From positions 296,185 through 360,184 of the forward strand of contig NZ_JACJSC010000003.1 of the NCBI RefSeq assembly GCF_014697575.1: 64,000 nt of DNA, read 5' to 3'. A program made the translations under genes and the position numbers. This document shows positions 29,246 through 38,618 of this stretch, piece after piece (position 1 is the stretch's first letter; each line of letters begins with the position of its first letter). The notes below the pieces were generated by a model. It was not told where the DNA came from, made no database searches, and saw only the letters and a list, made by a program, of their open reading frames with translations. This stretch comes from Planktothrix sp. FACHB-1365 (lineage in GTDB: Bacteria > Cyanobacteriota > Cyanobacteriia > Cyanobacteriales > Microcoleaceae).

Positions 29246-31501
29246 TCATCCTACTGAAATAATTCGGGCTAGGAAGAATGCCCAGGTTGTAGCAATTCCC
29301 CCTAAGAGGTAGTGAGCTACACCAACCGCACGACCTTGAGTAATACTCAGAGCGCGAGGTTGAATTGCAGGGGCTACTTTCAGCTTATTATGAGCCCAAA
29401 CAATAGACTCAATCAATTCTTGCCAGTAGCCACGGCCACTGAACAGGAACATTAAGCTGAACGCCCAGACGAAGTGGGCACCCAAGAACAACAGACCGTA
29501 GGCAGAAAGGGCTGACCCATAGGAAGTGATCACCTGAGCAGCTTGCGCCCACAGGAAATCACGCAGCCATCCATTAATCGTAATGGCGCTTTGGGCAAAG
29601 TTGCCATTGGTGATGTGAGAAATAGTGCCGTCCGCACCAACTGTTCCCCACACATCGGATTGCATCTTCCAGCTAAAGTGGAAAATCACGATGGAGAGAG
29701 AGTTGTACATCCAGAACAGACCGAGGAAAACGTGATCCCAGCCAGAAACTTGGCAAGTACCACCCCGACCCGGGCCGTCGCAGGGGAAGCGGAAACCTAA
29801 TTCACTCTTATCGGGAATCAGGCGAGAGCTACGGGCGTAGAGAACGCCTTTAAGCAGAATTAAAACCGTAACGTGAATCGTGAAGGCATGGATATGGTGA
29901 ACCATGAAGTCCGCCGTACCTAACACGATGGGCATCATTGCCACTTTGCCACCGACGGCAACGACACCGCCGCCGAACACTGGACTTACACTTGCTAAAG
30001 CATGGGGAGCCGTGCTACCGGGTGCTAAAGCGTGAATGTGTTGAATCCATTGGGCAAACACAGGTTGGAGTTGAATGCCTGTATCGGAGAACATATCTTG
30101 GGGACGACCAAACGCCCGCATGGTGTCGTTATGGACGTACAAGCCGAAGCTATGGAAGCCCAAGAAGATACAGACCCAGTTCAGGTGGGAGATAATTGCA
30201 TCGCGGTGACGAAGCACACGATCGAGCAAGTTGTTAACATTGTTGGCCGGAACGTAATCGCGCACCATAAAGATGGCAGCGTGAGCGCCCGCACCCACAA
30301 TCAGGAAGCCACCAATCCACACATGATGCGTGAACAGAGACAACTGCGTGGGGTAATCCGTCGCAATGTAAGGATAGGGAGGCATTGAGTACATGTGGTG
30401 AGCCACAATGATGCTCAAAGAACCCATCAATGCGAGGTTAATCGCCAACTGAGCGTGCCAAGAGGTGGTCAGGATTTCGTAGAGTCCTTTATGGCCTTCT
30501 CCAGTGAAGGGGCCTTTATGGGCTTCTAACATTTCCTTCATGCTGTGACCAATGCCCCAGTTTGTCCGGTACATATGGCCCGCAATGATGAACAAAACTG
30601 CGATCGCCAGGTGATGGTGTACCGTGTCGGTTAACCACAGACCGCCTGTTTGGGGGTTCAATCCGCCTTTGAAGGTTAAGAAGTCAGAGTAGACTCCCCA
30701 ATTCAAGGTAAAGAACGGAGTTAAACCTTGTTTAAAGCTGGGATACAGTTCTGCCATCAGGTTGGGGTTGAGGATGAATTCATGGGGTAAAGGAATATCC
30801 TTCACCGCCACTCCCGCATCCAGCAACTTGTTCGCGGGTAAAGACACATGAATTTGGTGTCCTGCCCATCCCAAGGAACCCAGACCTAACAATCCAGCCA
30901 GGTGATGGTTCATCATTGACTCCGCATTCTGGAACCATTCCAGTTTGGGAGCGCGTTTGTGGTAGTGGAACCAACCTGCAAACAGCATTAAACCGGCCAT
31001 CACCAGCGCACCAATGGCGGTGCAGTACAACTGGTAGGAGTTTGTGAAACCGGAAGACCGCCACATTTGGAATAATCCAGAGGTAATCTGAATTCCGTGG
31101 AAGCCACCGCCCACATCACCGTTTAAAATTTCTTGGCCGAAAATTGGCCATACAACTTGAGCGCTGGGCTTAATCCCCGTAGGGTTAGCCAGCCAAGCTT
31201 CGTAGTTTGAAAACTTAGCGCCGTGGAAGTAGGCGCCACTTAACCAGATAAAGATCACGGCTAAATGGCCGAAATGGGCGCTAAAGATTTTACGCGAAAT
31301 ATCTTCTAAATCGCTGGTATGACTATCGAAGTCGTGAGCGTCGGCGTGGAGGTTCCAAATCCAAGTGGTTGTACTTGGCCCTTTGGCTAAGTCACGGCGG
31401 AAATGTCCAGGTTTAGACCATCTTTCAAAAGAGGTAGGAACCGGATCTTCGCTAACCGTAACTTTTACTTTTGCCTCACGCTCTGGAGGACTGATTGTCA
31501 T
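29246..31501 (-). CDS. psaA: Photosystem I P700 apoprotein A1
   Basis: This is the photosystem I core subunit that pairs with PsaB to hold P700, the A0/A1 cofactors and FX. Its 751 residues are the standard length. [18 protein letters not shown] carries the two FX cysteines. Chlorophyll-binding motifs such as [15 protein letters not shown] and [16 protein letters not shown] are present. A GGAG ribosome binding site lies just upstream. The ~660 bp 5' region contains several strong RNA hairpins on the same strand (31641-31791), suggesting leader-mediated regulation. Transcription of psaAB in cyanobacteria is strongly light-dependent. Confidence 0.99.
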   Translation of the reverse strand: MTISPPEREAKVKVTVSEDPVPTSFERWSKPGHFRRDLAKGPSTTTWIWNLHADAHDFDSHTSDLEDISRKIFSAHFGHLAVIFIWLSGAYFHGAKFSNYEAWLANPTGIKPSAQVVWPIFGQEILNGDVGGGFHGIQITSGLFQMWRSSGFTNSYQLYCTAIGALVMAGLMLFAGWFHYHKRAPKLEWFQNAESMMNHHLAGLLGLGSLGWAGHQIHVSLPANKLLDAGVAVKDIPLPHEFILNPNLMAELYPSFKQGLTPFFTLNWGVYSDFLTFKGGLNPQTGGLWLTDTVHHHLAIAVLFIIAGHMYRTNWGIGHSMKEMLEAHKGPFTGEGHKGLYEILTTSWHAQLAINLALMGSLSIIVAHHMYSMPPYPYIATDYPTQLSLFTHHVWIGGFLIVGAGAHAAIFMVRDYVPANNVNNLLDRVLRHRDAIISHLNWVCIFLGFHSFGLYVHNDTMRAFGRPQDMFSDTGIQLQPVFAQWIQHIHALAPGSTAPHALASVSPVFGGGVVAVGGKVAMMPIVLGTADFMVHHIHAFTIHVTVLILLKGVLYARSSRLIPDKSELGFRFPCDGPGRGGTCQVSGWDHVFLGLFWMYNSLSIVIFHFSWKMQSDVWGTVGADGTISHITNGNFAQSAITINGWLRDFLWAQAAQVITSYGSALSAYGLLFLGAHFVWAFSLMFLFSGRGYWQELIESIVWAHNKLKVAPAIQPRALSITQGRAVGVAHYLLGGIATTWAFFLARIISVG

Positions 31502-32163
31502 TTAGACTCTCCTCGACCTGTGACAAAAAATAAGTAACGTTGCAGATTTTGACAGAAGTTATACCCCTTTTTCAAAATCCTTCACAAAAGTTAGCGTTTC
31601 GTACAATTGTTTCATAGATAAATTTCTATGAGACGATTTATTCAGGTTTATGCCTGAACCTAAGACCAACCTTTGTTCGGGGGCAACAAGACACCCTTGT
31701 AGTTGCCATAAGGCTTTTTTATGTTTATTTCAACAGCAACGCCCAACCCAAAGCCTTACATAGTAAGGGCTTCCCGGGGCAGTCGCTGTTGTCTTTAAAT
31801 GATATATCATCTTTCTCAATCTGGGGGGAATGACTTGGTAACAATAATTAAAATTCACTCAGATTCTCTGACGATCATCAATTTAGCGTTCACAAGGGTT
31901 TAAAAAAGTCAAACTATTCTTGATAAATGTTACAAAACTTAAAATTTCTCCGACGGTCAAATTTTAGGGTACGGTAGCAGAGGATAGTGAACAGCAACCT
32001 GTGATTCCTTCAGTGATCAAAGTTACAAAATGTTGCTGATGTTTCACAAATTTAGAAACATCATCTTCCAGAATTCCTCAAGGAACTGCAAATCGCCATG
32101 AACCCCCAGAACTGACGGATCAAGGTTGACTGCCATTGGCCGATCATTCTCAATGGAAGAGTT
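31502..32163. other. Divergent intergenic region between psaA and the lipoprotein gene
   Basis: This 662-bp region has no coding frame. It contains the psaA leader hairpins (31641-31791), an ATGATATATCAT palindrome at about 31799-31810, and A/T-rich DNA up to 32163 that should hold the promoters of psaA (minus) and of the lipoprotein gene (plus). I could not single out -35/-10 boxes with confidence. Confidence 0.6.
31641..31791 (-). promoter_or_regulatory. Structured 5' leader of psaA (candidate psaA RNA motif)
   Basis: On the minus strand, upstream of psaA, three hairpins follow each other: an outer stem CAACAGC/GCTGTTG enclosing GCCC/GGGC and CCTTAC/GTAAGG (31731-31791), then GGCAAC/GTTGCC with inner CAAG/CTTG pairing (31682-31707), then TTCAGG/CCTGAA (31641-31658). 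A conserved psaA-leader RNA motif has been described by comparative genomics in cyanobacteria, and this could be a member. The nearest hairpin ends about 140 nt before the ATG. Confidence 0.55.
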
Positions 32164-33861
32164 ATGGACAAAACTGGATTAGGGTTTCTTCACAGGATTA
32201 ACCTGTTAAAGCTTCTGCTTCAGGGGTGGATAACAATCAAAACCCCACTCACGGCCTTATTAGCGGTATTAATAATAGGAACAATGGTTGGATGTGGTAA
32301 TTCTGCGGTTGCGCCCCAGAGTTCTCCACCCCTGAGCGTGACCCAATCCACCGAACCCATTGGCGATGTTTCTCCACCCAAACTGATCCAAAAACTTCAT
32401 CAAGTTCTCGATAGTTACCAGCCTCAAGTCAGTATTCTCAACCCCAAACCCGATGGGATTATCGAAGACGATACGATTAATCTGCAACTTCAGGTTCAAG
32501 GTTTACCCCTGTTCAAAGACCCGAAATCCGGTTTAGGGCCCCATTTACAGGTACTCCTTGATAACCAACCGAATATTGATGTTTACGATATTTCTACCCC
32601 CATCACTTTCTCTAACTTAGACCCCGGAACCCATACCCTGCGGGTCTTTGCCACCTATCCTTGGAACGAAAGTTATAAAAATGAAGGGTCTTTTGCTCAA
32701 ACCACCTTTCATATCTTTACAAAAACCGAGCCCAATTATCCTAACCCGGATCTTCCCTTACTCACCTATAATCGCCCCCAAGGAGAATATGGGGCAGAAC
32801 CAATTTTACTCGATTTTTATCTTAGCAATGCTCCTCTGCATCTGGTCGCCCAAGAAGACCCCACAGATGAAATTGTAGATTGGAAAATTCGGATTACCAT
32901 TAACGGTGAAAGCTTCACCACTAACCAATGGAAACCCTTATATTTAAAAGGATTTAAACCGGGTAAAAACTGGGTACAAATTGAATATCTGGATGAAAAT
33001 GGCAACCTTGTTGACAACGTTTTTAATAAAACAGCCCGTGTTATTAATTATAATCCCCAAGTAAATAATACCCTTTCCCAACTGATTCAAGGAAAATTAT
33101 CCTGGGTAGACGTTAAGGGAATGGTGAATCCCAATGCAAACCAAGAAGATGTAATAGAACCCTCTGAACCGGAAGAAATTCCCTATATAGAACCTATTTC
33201 TGAACCGGAAGAAATTGCTCCACCTGTTGAAGAACCTATTTCTGAATCTCAAGATTCTATTCCAGAAATAGAAGAGATTTCTCCTGCTATAGAAGAAACA
33301 CCTTCTCAAATAGAAAATTCTATTCCAGAAATAGAAGAAACTTCTCCTGCTATAGAAGAAACACCTTCTCAAATAGAAAATTCTATTCCAGAAATAGAAG
33401 AGATTTCTCCTGCTATAGAAGAAACACCTTCTCAAATAGAAAATTCTATTCCAGAAATAGAAGAGATTCCATCGGAAATCATAGAACCTGAACAACTTCC
33501 TATAGAACCTGTGGTATCCCCAACCCAGACGGAAGAAATCACACCTAAACCTGCAAAGACTCAAGCAGATATTCCTTCTCAACCCTTAGTTTCTCCTGAA
33601 CCTCAACCTAACAAATTCAGTAAATTTTTAAGTCGTTTTCGTCTTCCTTTCTTAAATCCCATTTCAGTAAAATCTAACCCTCCGACTCCGCCAACAACTT
33701 TACCCGAAATTGTTGATCAAGTTCCCATTCCAGAACCCGTTACCGAACTACAACCAGGAGAAACCCCTAACCTAATTCAAGATTCAACCCTTCCAGTTGA
33801 TTCTGAAACAGAAGTTTCTCAACCTGAATCAACTGTTGAATCTGAAATGATTCCAGAATAA
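32164..33861 (+). CDS. Lipoprotein with beta-rich domain and Pro/Glu repeat tail
   Basis: The 565 residues start with a signal sequence (LTALLAVLIIGTMVGCG) with a lipobox-like VGC, so the mature protein should be lipid-anchored at the outer face of the cytoplasmic membrane or thylakoid. Residues about 85-300 form a conserved beta-rich region (PQVSILNPKPDGIIEDD, then DPGTHTLRVFATYPWNESYK). The C-terminal half is low-complexity and Glu/Pro/Ile-rich, with a 21-residue repeat three times (SIPEIEEISPAIEETPSQIE). The function is unknown. It is divergent from psaA, an arrangement that may be conserved in relatives; this needs checking. Translation starts at the ATG at 32164; an internal Met nearer the hydrophobic core cannot be excluded. 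Confidence 0.8.
   Translation: MDKTGLGFLHRINLLKLLLQGWITIKTPLTALLAVLIIGTMVGCGNSAVAPQSSPPLSVTQSTEPIGDVSPPKLIQKLHQVLDSYQPQVSILNPKPDGIIEDDTINLQLQVQGLPLFKDPKSGLGPHLQVLLDNQPNIDVYDISTPITFSNLDPGTHTLRVFATYPWNESYKNEGSFAQTTFHIFTKTEPNYPNPDLPLLTYNRPQGEYGAEPILLDFYLSNAPLHLVAQEDPTDEIVDWKIRITINGESFTTNQWKPLYLKGFKPGKNWVQIEYLDENGNLVDNVFNKTARVINYNPQVNNTLSQLIQGKLSWVDVKGMVNPNANQEDVIEPSEPEEIPYIEPISEPEEIAPPVEEPISESQDSIPEIEEISPAIEETPSQIENSIPEIEETSPAIEETPSQIENSIPEIEEISPAIEETPSQIENSIPEIEEIPSEIIEPEQLPIEPVVSPTQTEEITPKPAKTQADIPSQPLVSPEPQPNKFSKFLSRFRLPFLNPISVKSNPPTPPTTLPEIVDQVPIPEPVTELQPGETPNLIQDSTLPVDSETEVSQPESTVESEMIPE
33255..33468 (+). repeat. 63-bp in-frame tandem repeat within the lipoprotein gene
   Basis: About 3.4 copies of a 63-bp unit occur; the marker CCAGAAATA is at 33262, 33325, 33388 and 33451. 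They encode a 21-residue Glu/Ile/Pro repeat. Near identity between copies indicates recent duplication and probable length variation among strains. Confidence 0.9.
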
Positions 33862-33986
33862 AGCCTTCGGATTTCACTGATTTCTATTAACCTAAAACCT
33901 GGTTTTTGTGTAAATTATGCTAATCGGTGAAATCCTTTTAATTTGTTTAAATCTGCATTTTTATTAACATAAATTCATCTTGCGTT

Positions 33987-34913
33987 ATGGTTTACAATCC
34001 TAAATTTATTCCTGAACAAAAATCCTATACTTGGCAAGGATATCAATGTTCCTATGAATATTATCCTGCTATTAACTCAATTAATAATAATGAATTGGCT
34101 TTATTATTAATTCATCCGATAGGTGTAGGATTGTCTGGAGATTTTTGGCATCGATTCTGCCAAGAAGGGCGAAAACAAGGGTTAAATCAGGCTATTTATA
34201 ACCCAGATTTAATCGGTTGCGGTCATTCTCAAATGCCAAGGTTAGCCTATTATCCTGAAGATTGGGCAGAACAAGTTAATTATTTTTTACATAATATTAT
34301 TCAAAAACCTGTTATTATCTTAGTACAAGGCGCATTATTACCCGTTGCGATCGCCCTTACCCAACTTCAAAAGAAGTCTAATTCTAACTTAATCAAAGGA
34401 TTAATTTTATCTGGCCCTCCCGCATGGCGAGTGATGACCGAACCTGGTTCAGAACAACAACAAAAACTCACCTGGAACCTATTTTTTGATTCCCCCATCG
34501 GTAATTTATTTTGGCTCTATGCCCGTCGTCGTCAGTTTATCGAATCTTTCTCCATTCGTCAACTCTTTGCGAAAGCAGAAGATGTTGATCAAAATTGGTT
34601 AGACTTGTTAGAACAAGGAGCAAAAAATGATAATAGTCGTTATGCAGTTTATTCATTTTTAGCCGGATTTTGGAGAAAAAATTATACGGATATCATGGCA
34701 GAAATTTCGATTCCTACCTTAGCCATTTTTGGAACCACCGCATCCAGTATTAGTCGCAGTGGTTTTTCAGAAACCCCAGAACAACGGTGTCAACTTTATG
34801 AAACAGGTTGGAAAAATTGTCAATCAGCTATCATTCCAGGGCGTAATGTTTTACCCTACGAATCAACAGCAGAATTTGTTGAAGTGGTTGCAAAATTCAT
34901 CAATCACCCGTAG
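33987..34913 (+). CDS. Alpha/beta-hydrolase fold protein lacking the catalytic triad
   Basis: The 308 residues have the alpha/beta-hydrolase layout: LLLIHPIGVGLSGDFWHRF (oxyanion loop), YNPDLIGCGHSQMP, a strand and elbow at IILVQGALLPVAIAL, and a late IFGTTASS. The nucleophile elbow should read GxSxG but is QGALLP, with no Ser, Cys or Asp. The usual C-terminal GHxxxxE His is replaced (PGRNVLPYES). The protein is therefore probably a pseudoenzyme with a binding or scaffold role. There is no signal peptide. The stop codon TAG lies inside the left arm of the inverted-repeat element at 34906-35254. Confidence 0.82.
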   Translation: MVYNPKFIPEQKSYTWQGYQCSYEYYPAINSINNNELALLLIHPIGVGLSGDFWHRFCQEGRKQGLNQAIYNPDLIGCGHSQMPRLAYYPEDWAEQVNYFLHNIIQKPVIILVQGALLPVAIALTQLQKKSNSNLIKGLILSGPPAWRVMTEPGSEQQQKLTWNLFFDSPIGNLFWLYARRRQFIESFSIRQLFAKAEDVDQNWLDLLEQGAKNDNSRYAVYSFLAGFWRKNYTDIMAEISIPTLAIFGTTASSISRSGFSETPEQRCQLYETGWKNCQSAIIPGRNVLPYESTAEFVEVVAKFINHP

Positions 34914-35254
34914 GGTGCGTAAGCAAAGCGCACGCACCATCTATTGTTTATAAAAACCACTACAAAAACTAAGAAATAGAAAAATAGTAGGATTTTTAGT
35001 TTTTGTTGGTTTCTGTTAAGGAATAAAAAATCGGGATTTCATCATATAAGAAATAGAAAAATAGTAGGATTTTTAGTTTTTGTTATAGCGCTACGCATTA
35101 CAGTTAGGACATTTCTAAATCCTGAAACCCTTTCACTTCTTACAGTTAAGCTGTTCCCTCTTCAAGTAGCGCTATATAGTTTCTGTTAAAAAATAGAAAA
35201 ATACTAGGATTTTCCGTTTTTGGTGCGTGCGCTGCGCTTACGCACCCTACGGGT
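34906..35254. mobile_element. 349-bp inverted-repeat element (MITE-like) between convergent genes
   Basis: The ends are 34-bp inverted repeats (34906-34939 and 35221-35254; 32 of 34 positions match) that start ACCCGTAGGGTGCG. Inside are three direct copies of AAATAGAAAAATA(G/C)TAGGAT at about 34974, 35051 and 35190. Nested within is an 11-bp inverted pair TATAGCGCTAC (35085-35095) and GTAGCGCTATA (35167-35177), which brackets a dispersed repeat that is also at 52669. There is no transposase frame. Both flanking stop codons touch the arms, so it may also act as a bidirectional terminator. Confidence 0.65.
35095..35142 (+). repeat. Dispersed repeat, copy 1 (GCATTACAGTTAGGACATTT)
   Basis: About 49 bp are shared with 52669-52716 at over 90% identity by eye (GCATTACAGTTAGGACATTT, then AATCCTGAAA(C/G)CCTTTCACTTC). 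Here it is nested between the inner 11-bp inverted repeats of the larger element. Confidence 0.8.
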
Positions 35255-36927
35255 TATGAACGATGGGATTGAGCTATTTTTAAACTGAGGAAAATAACGG
35301 GAATAATCCCGACAGCGACAATGGCTAATGCGGGTGCTGCGGCTTCAGATAATCGTTCATCTGAGGCTAAATTATAGACTCGGATAGCGAGGGTATCAAA
35401 ATTAAACGGACGAATCACTAATGTAGCGGATAATTCTTTCATTACATCTACAAAGGTTAACATTCCAGCCGTTAATAATCCACTCAACATCATCGGGGTA
35501 TGAACTTTAATTAATGTTCGAGTTGCGCCATATCCTAAACTCCGGGCGGCTTCATCTAAATTGGGTTTAATTTTACTTAAACTTGATTCTACTGCTCCTA
35601 AAGAAACCGCTAAAAATCGAACTAAATAAGCATAAATTAATGCCATAATAGTTCCACTAAATAACAATCCGGTTGCAATCCCAAAGGTAGACTTCATAAA
35701 CGCATCAATAGCATTATCTAATCGACCAATCGGAATTAAAATACCAACCGCAATGACTGAACCGGGAACCGCATAACCCATCGCTGCAATGCGCGTGGAT
35801 AATCGCATGAGAGTATTAGAATTTAACCGGACTCCATAAGCCATTATTAAGGCGATAATCACGGCTAAAAGACCGCTAATCGTTGCTAAAGTTAAACTAT
35901 GTAAGGCATAATTCAAAAATTCTGAATTGAAAAGAGTGTCTAAATTTTCTAAGGTCATCTTTAATAAAAGACCACTGGGAATTAAAAACCCAAAGGTTAT
36001 TGGGATTAAACAAACTATACAAGCTAATATAGCGCGTATTTTTTTAAGTTTAAATTGGTTTAAAGCTTGAAATCGATTTCCGGTTTGATAATATTGGGCT
36101 TGTCGCCGTGACCAAAGTTCGACTAAAATTAATCCTAAAATAAATAACATTAAAACGGCTGCTAATTGAGAGGCTGCAATGCGTTCTCCCATCCCAAACC
36201 AAGTTCGATAAATCCCCGTTGTAAAGGTATCTACCCCAAAATATTGAACGGTTCCAAAATCATTCAAAGTTTCCATTAAAGCTAACGCCAACCCCGCCAT
36301 AATGGACGGACGAGCGAGAGGTAACGCAATCGAATAGAAGCTTTTCCAAGGACTACAACCGAGGGAACGACTTGCTTCTAAGGTGCAGGTTGATTGTTCT
36401 AAAAATGCAACTCTAGTTAATAAATAAACGTACGGATATAACGTTAAAGATAATAAAAAAATTGCCCCCCAAACTGAACGAATATTAGGAAACCAATACT
36501 CATCAATGCTATTCCATCCAAAGGTATCCCGCAGCAAGGTTTGCACTGGGCCATAAAAATCTAACCATTCGGTGTACACATAGGCGAGAATATAAGCTGG
36601 CGCGGCTAAGGGAAGTAACAACCCCCATTCAAAGAAACGACTCCCCGGAAACCGACACATCGTTACTAACCAAGCACTACTGACTCCTAGCAATAACACC
36701 CCAATACCAACGCCAAAGATTAGCAATAAGGAATTGAGGATATAACCAGGTAGAACCGTTGTAGCTAAATGGTTCCAGACCGCAGCAGAATTGGTGAAAA
36801 TACTGCTTAATACAAATAATACCGGAGTGGCGATTAAAATTGCGATCGCCATGACAAACACAGTCCAAACGTCCAGACTCAAGCTCCGAAAGGCTTTTAT
36901 CAAAGACTCCAATGGGGATAAGAACAC
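35254..36927 (-). CDS. Fe(III)-type ABC transporter permease (fused two-domain)
   Basis: This integral membrane permease has 557 residues and about 12 membrane helices in two homologous halves, each with a binding-protein-dependent transport signature (EASRSLGCSPWKSFYSIALP in the first, DEAARSLGYGATRTLIKVHT in the second, both EAA loops). This layout is that of SfuB/FbpB/FutB-like iron(III) permeases. The start is GTG at 36927. It is divergent from the gene for its probable ATPase (37064), with 136 bp between. The periplasmic iron-binding protein is not in the window. The C-terminal stop touches the right arm of the 349-bp element. Confidence 0.93.
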   Translation of the reverse strand: MFLSPLESLIKAFRSLSLDVWTVFVMAIAILIATPVLFVLSSIFTNSAAVWNHLATTVLPGYILNSLLLIFGVGIGVLLLGVSSAWLVTMCRFPGSRFFEWGLLLPLAAPAYILAYVYTEWLDFYGPVQTLLRDTFGWNSIDEYWFPNIRSVWGAIFLLSLTLYPYVYLLTRVAFLEQSTCTLEASRSLGCSPWKSFYSIALPLARPSIMAGLALALMETLNDFGTVQYFGVDTFTTGIYRTWFGMGERIAASQLAAVLMLFILGLILVELWSRRQAQYYQTGNRFQALNQFKLKKIRAILACIVCLIPITFGFLIPSGLLLKMTLENLDTLFNSEFLNYALHSLTLATISGLLAVIIALIMAYGVRLNSNTLMRLSTRIAAMGYAVPGSVIAVGILIPIGRLDNAIDAFMKSTFGIATGLLFSGTIMALIYAYLVRFLAVSLGAVESSLSKIKPNLDEAARSLGYGATRTLIKVHTPMMLSGLLTAGMLTFVDVMKELSATLVIRPFNFDTLAIRVYNLASDERLSEAAAPALAIVAVGIIPVIFLSLKIAQSHRS

Positions 36928-37063
36928 CTGGAAGCACTCCCAAAAATTTAATCAAGTCTTAGTGAGAATATATCCTAAAAAGGGGGTATAATCAGAATTA
37001 TGTTTCTGAATATAAATTTCAACAATGGTGTTGAACTGTAAGCTCTATTGATTTGCTGTAAAG

Positions 37064-38152
37064 ATGATTCAATCTGTGATTCTGCATTTAGAGGATGTCG
37101 GGAAACAGTTTCCCCGAAGCCAGACACCAGCCGTTCAAGCCGTTAACCTGAAGTTACATGAAGGGGATATTTTAGGACTGTTAGGCCCTTCTGGATGCGG
37201 GAAAACAACATTATTAAGAATGATTGCTGGATTTGAACAGCCCGATACGGGAACCATTGCTTTAGCAGGTCGAGAAGTGGCTGGGTTAGATTGTTGGATA
37301 CCGCCAGAACAGCGAGACGTGGGGATGGTGTTTCAAGATTATGCGTTATTTCCCCATTTAACTGTTGAAAAAAATATTGCTTTTGGTTTAAAAAATAGTA
37401 AGAAAAAATCCAGTTTAGGGATTCAAAGACGGGTCGCTGAAGTTTTAGAATTAGTCGGGTTATCGGGTTATGAAAAACGCTATCCCCATGAAATATCCGG
37501 CGGACAACAACAACGAGTCGCCTTAGCTCGTGCTTTAGCTCCCCATCCGGCGTTAGTTTTATTAGATGAACCCTTAAGTAATTTAGATGTTCAAGTTCGT
37601 TTAAGATTGCGACAGGAATTACGGGATATTTTAAAAATAGCAGGAACTACTGCAATTTTTGTTACTCATGATCAAGAAGAAGCGTTATCGATTTCTGATT
37701 GGGTAGCGGTGATGCGAGAAGGACGCTTAGAACAGTTTGGCACACCAGAAACGATTTATCAGCAACCAGCCTCTCGGTTTGTTGCAGAATTTGTCACCCA
37801 AGCGAATTTTATTCCTGCTAAACGTCGAGGAGATTTTTGGGAAACGGAAGTGGGTTGTTTTGCGATTAACCCCTATTTGGTAAATGCTGTTACTCCTGAT
37901 TGGGAGCAATTAGACCGAGTAGAATTAATGGTACGACAAGAAGATTTTATTCTTAAACCTGATGATAACGCGCCTGTTGTCATTCGCGATCGTCAATTTC
38001 TCGGACGAGAAAATCATTATAGTTTACAGGTTCCATCAGGACGGGAACTTATTGCTAGAACTAGCGCAACAACAGCACTTCCTGTGGGAATGCGGGTGAA
38101 GGTTTCTGTCCCTGAAAATGCTTTACGAGTCTTTCCGAGTCGGAGAAATTAG
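37064..38152 (+). CDS. ABC transporter ATP-binding protein, Fe(III)-type
   Basis: This 362-residue nucleotide-binding subunit has Walker A GPSGCGKTTL, signature ISGGQQQRVALARAL, Walker B LVLLDEPLSNLD and the H-loop FVTHDQEEAL. A ~110-residue C-terminal TOBE-like domain follows (about 250-362; VELMVRQEDFIL). This matches FbpC/FutC-type ATPases that drive iron(III) import. It is divergent from the permease gene and probably co-regulated with it. I did not find a convincing Fur box in the 136-bp gap, although TATAATCAGAATTATG (about 36986-37001) is weakly similar. Confidence 0.92.
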   Translation: MIQSVILHLEDVGKQFPRSQTPAVQAVNLKLHEGDILGLLGPSGCGKTTLLRMIAGFEQPDTGTIALAGREVAGLDCWIPPEQRDVGMVFQDYALFPHLTVEKNIAFGLKNSKKKSSLGIQRRVAEVLELVGLSGYEKRYPHEISGGQQQRVALARALAPHPALVLLDEPLSNLDVQVRLRLRQELRDILKIAGTTAIFVTHDQEEALSISDWVAVMREGRLEQFGTPETIYQQPASRFVAEFVTQANFIPAKRRGDFWETEVGCFAINPYLVNAVTPDWEQLDRVELMVRQEDFILKPDDNAPVVIRDRQFLGRENHYSLQVPSGRELIARTSATTALPVGMRVKVSVPENALRVFPSRRN

Positions 38153-38158
38153 GTGGGG

Positions 38159-38186
38159 GTTGACAGTTGACCGTTGACGGTTGACT
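38159..38186 (+). repeat. GTTGACN heptamer array
   Basis: Four tandem heptamers of the form GTTGAC(A/C/G/T) lie directly after the ABC ATPase gene. They are a third heptamer family in this window. Confidence 0.85.
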
Positions 38187-38245
38187 GTTAATAATTTGCT
38201 AGAATTAAAAGGGTGATCAATTACATTTGAACGGAGGCTATCAAT

Positions 38246-38542
38246 ATGTTATCAACGGATATGATGAAACAATCCATGATCATAAGAATTGAGAAAGTTG
38301 TTTCGATTTTAATGGAAGAGCGTCCTTTGTTTAAAGAAGAACTTAATTATTCGGAAATTGTAAAACATTTAGTTAAATTATTTGAAGAAAACTTATCTTT
38401 TGAAGAATTTAGTACAATGCCTGATACAGAATTAAAAGAGCATTGTAGTGGAATAATGTCCCTACAAATTTTAGCAAAAATTGGCGAAGATTTTACTCCT
38501 GAACAGATGGCTATTTTTGATGAAGCAATTAAACGTAAATAG
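38246..38542 (+). CDS. Small helical protein, putative antitoxin of a decayed PIN pair
   Basis: The 98 residues are charged and mostly helical (ERPLFKEELNYSEIVKHLVK, then LSFEEFSTMPDTELKEHCSG). The ribosome binding site ACGGAGG lies 11 bp before the ATG. The family is not recognised, and no DNA-binding fold is evident. Its position 6 bp before a PIN-domain fragment suggests it was the antitoxin, or an associated gene, of a toxin-antitoxin pair whose toxin is now truncated. This role rests only on context. Confidence 0.6.
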   Translation: MLSTDMMKQSMIIRIEKVVSILMEERPLFKEELNYSEIVKHLVKLFEENLSFEEFSTMPDTELKEHCSGIMSLQILAKIGEDFTPEQMAIFDEAIKRK

Positions 38543-38548
38543 ATAATT

Positions 38549-38614
38549 ATGATTTATTTATTAGATACTAATATCGTTTCTTGGGCTACTAAAAATAATC
38601 GTCAAATCAATTAG
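38549..38614 (+). pseudogene. Truncated PIN-domain toxin fragment
   Basis: A 21-residue frame, MIYLLDTNIVSWATKNNRQI plus one residue, is the characteristic N-terminus of VapC-like PIN ribonucleases, with the first catalytic Asp in LLDTN. It then meets a stop, and the remaining ~110 residues are absent. It is an inactive remnant between two antitoxin-like genes. Confidence 0.75.
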
Positions 38615-38618
38615 TTCA

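Noticed and set aside
31682..31720. Plus-strand terminator (hairpin followed by six T)
   Set aside because: No plus-strand gene lies upstream that it could end. The hairpin fits better as part of the minus-strand psaA leader, with the T run coincidental.
33097..33582. Minus-strand Phe/Arg-rich frame of 161 codons
   Set aside because: It is the antisense of the 63-bp repeat region of the lipoprotein gene, and its own repetitiveness copies that repeat.
34971..35221. Possible CRISPR array (three direct repeats)
   Set aside because: There are only three diverged copies with uneven spacing (about 77 and 140 bp), nested in an inverted-repeat element, and no cas genes.
36928..37063. Fur box between the iron permease and ATPase genes
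   Set aside because: Only a weak match (TATAATCAGAATTATG) was found, too far from the 19-bp consensus to call.
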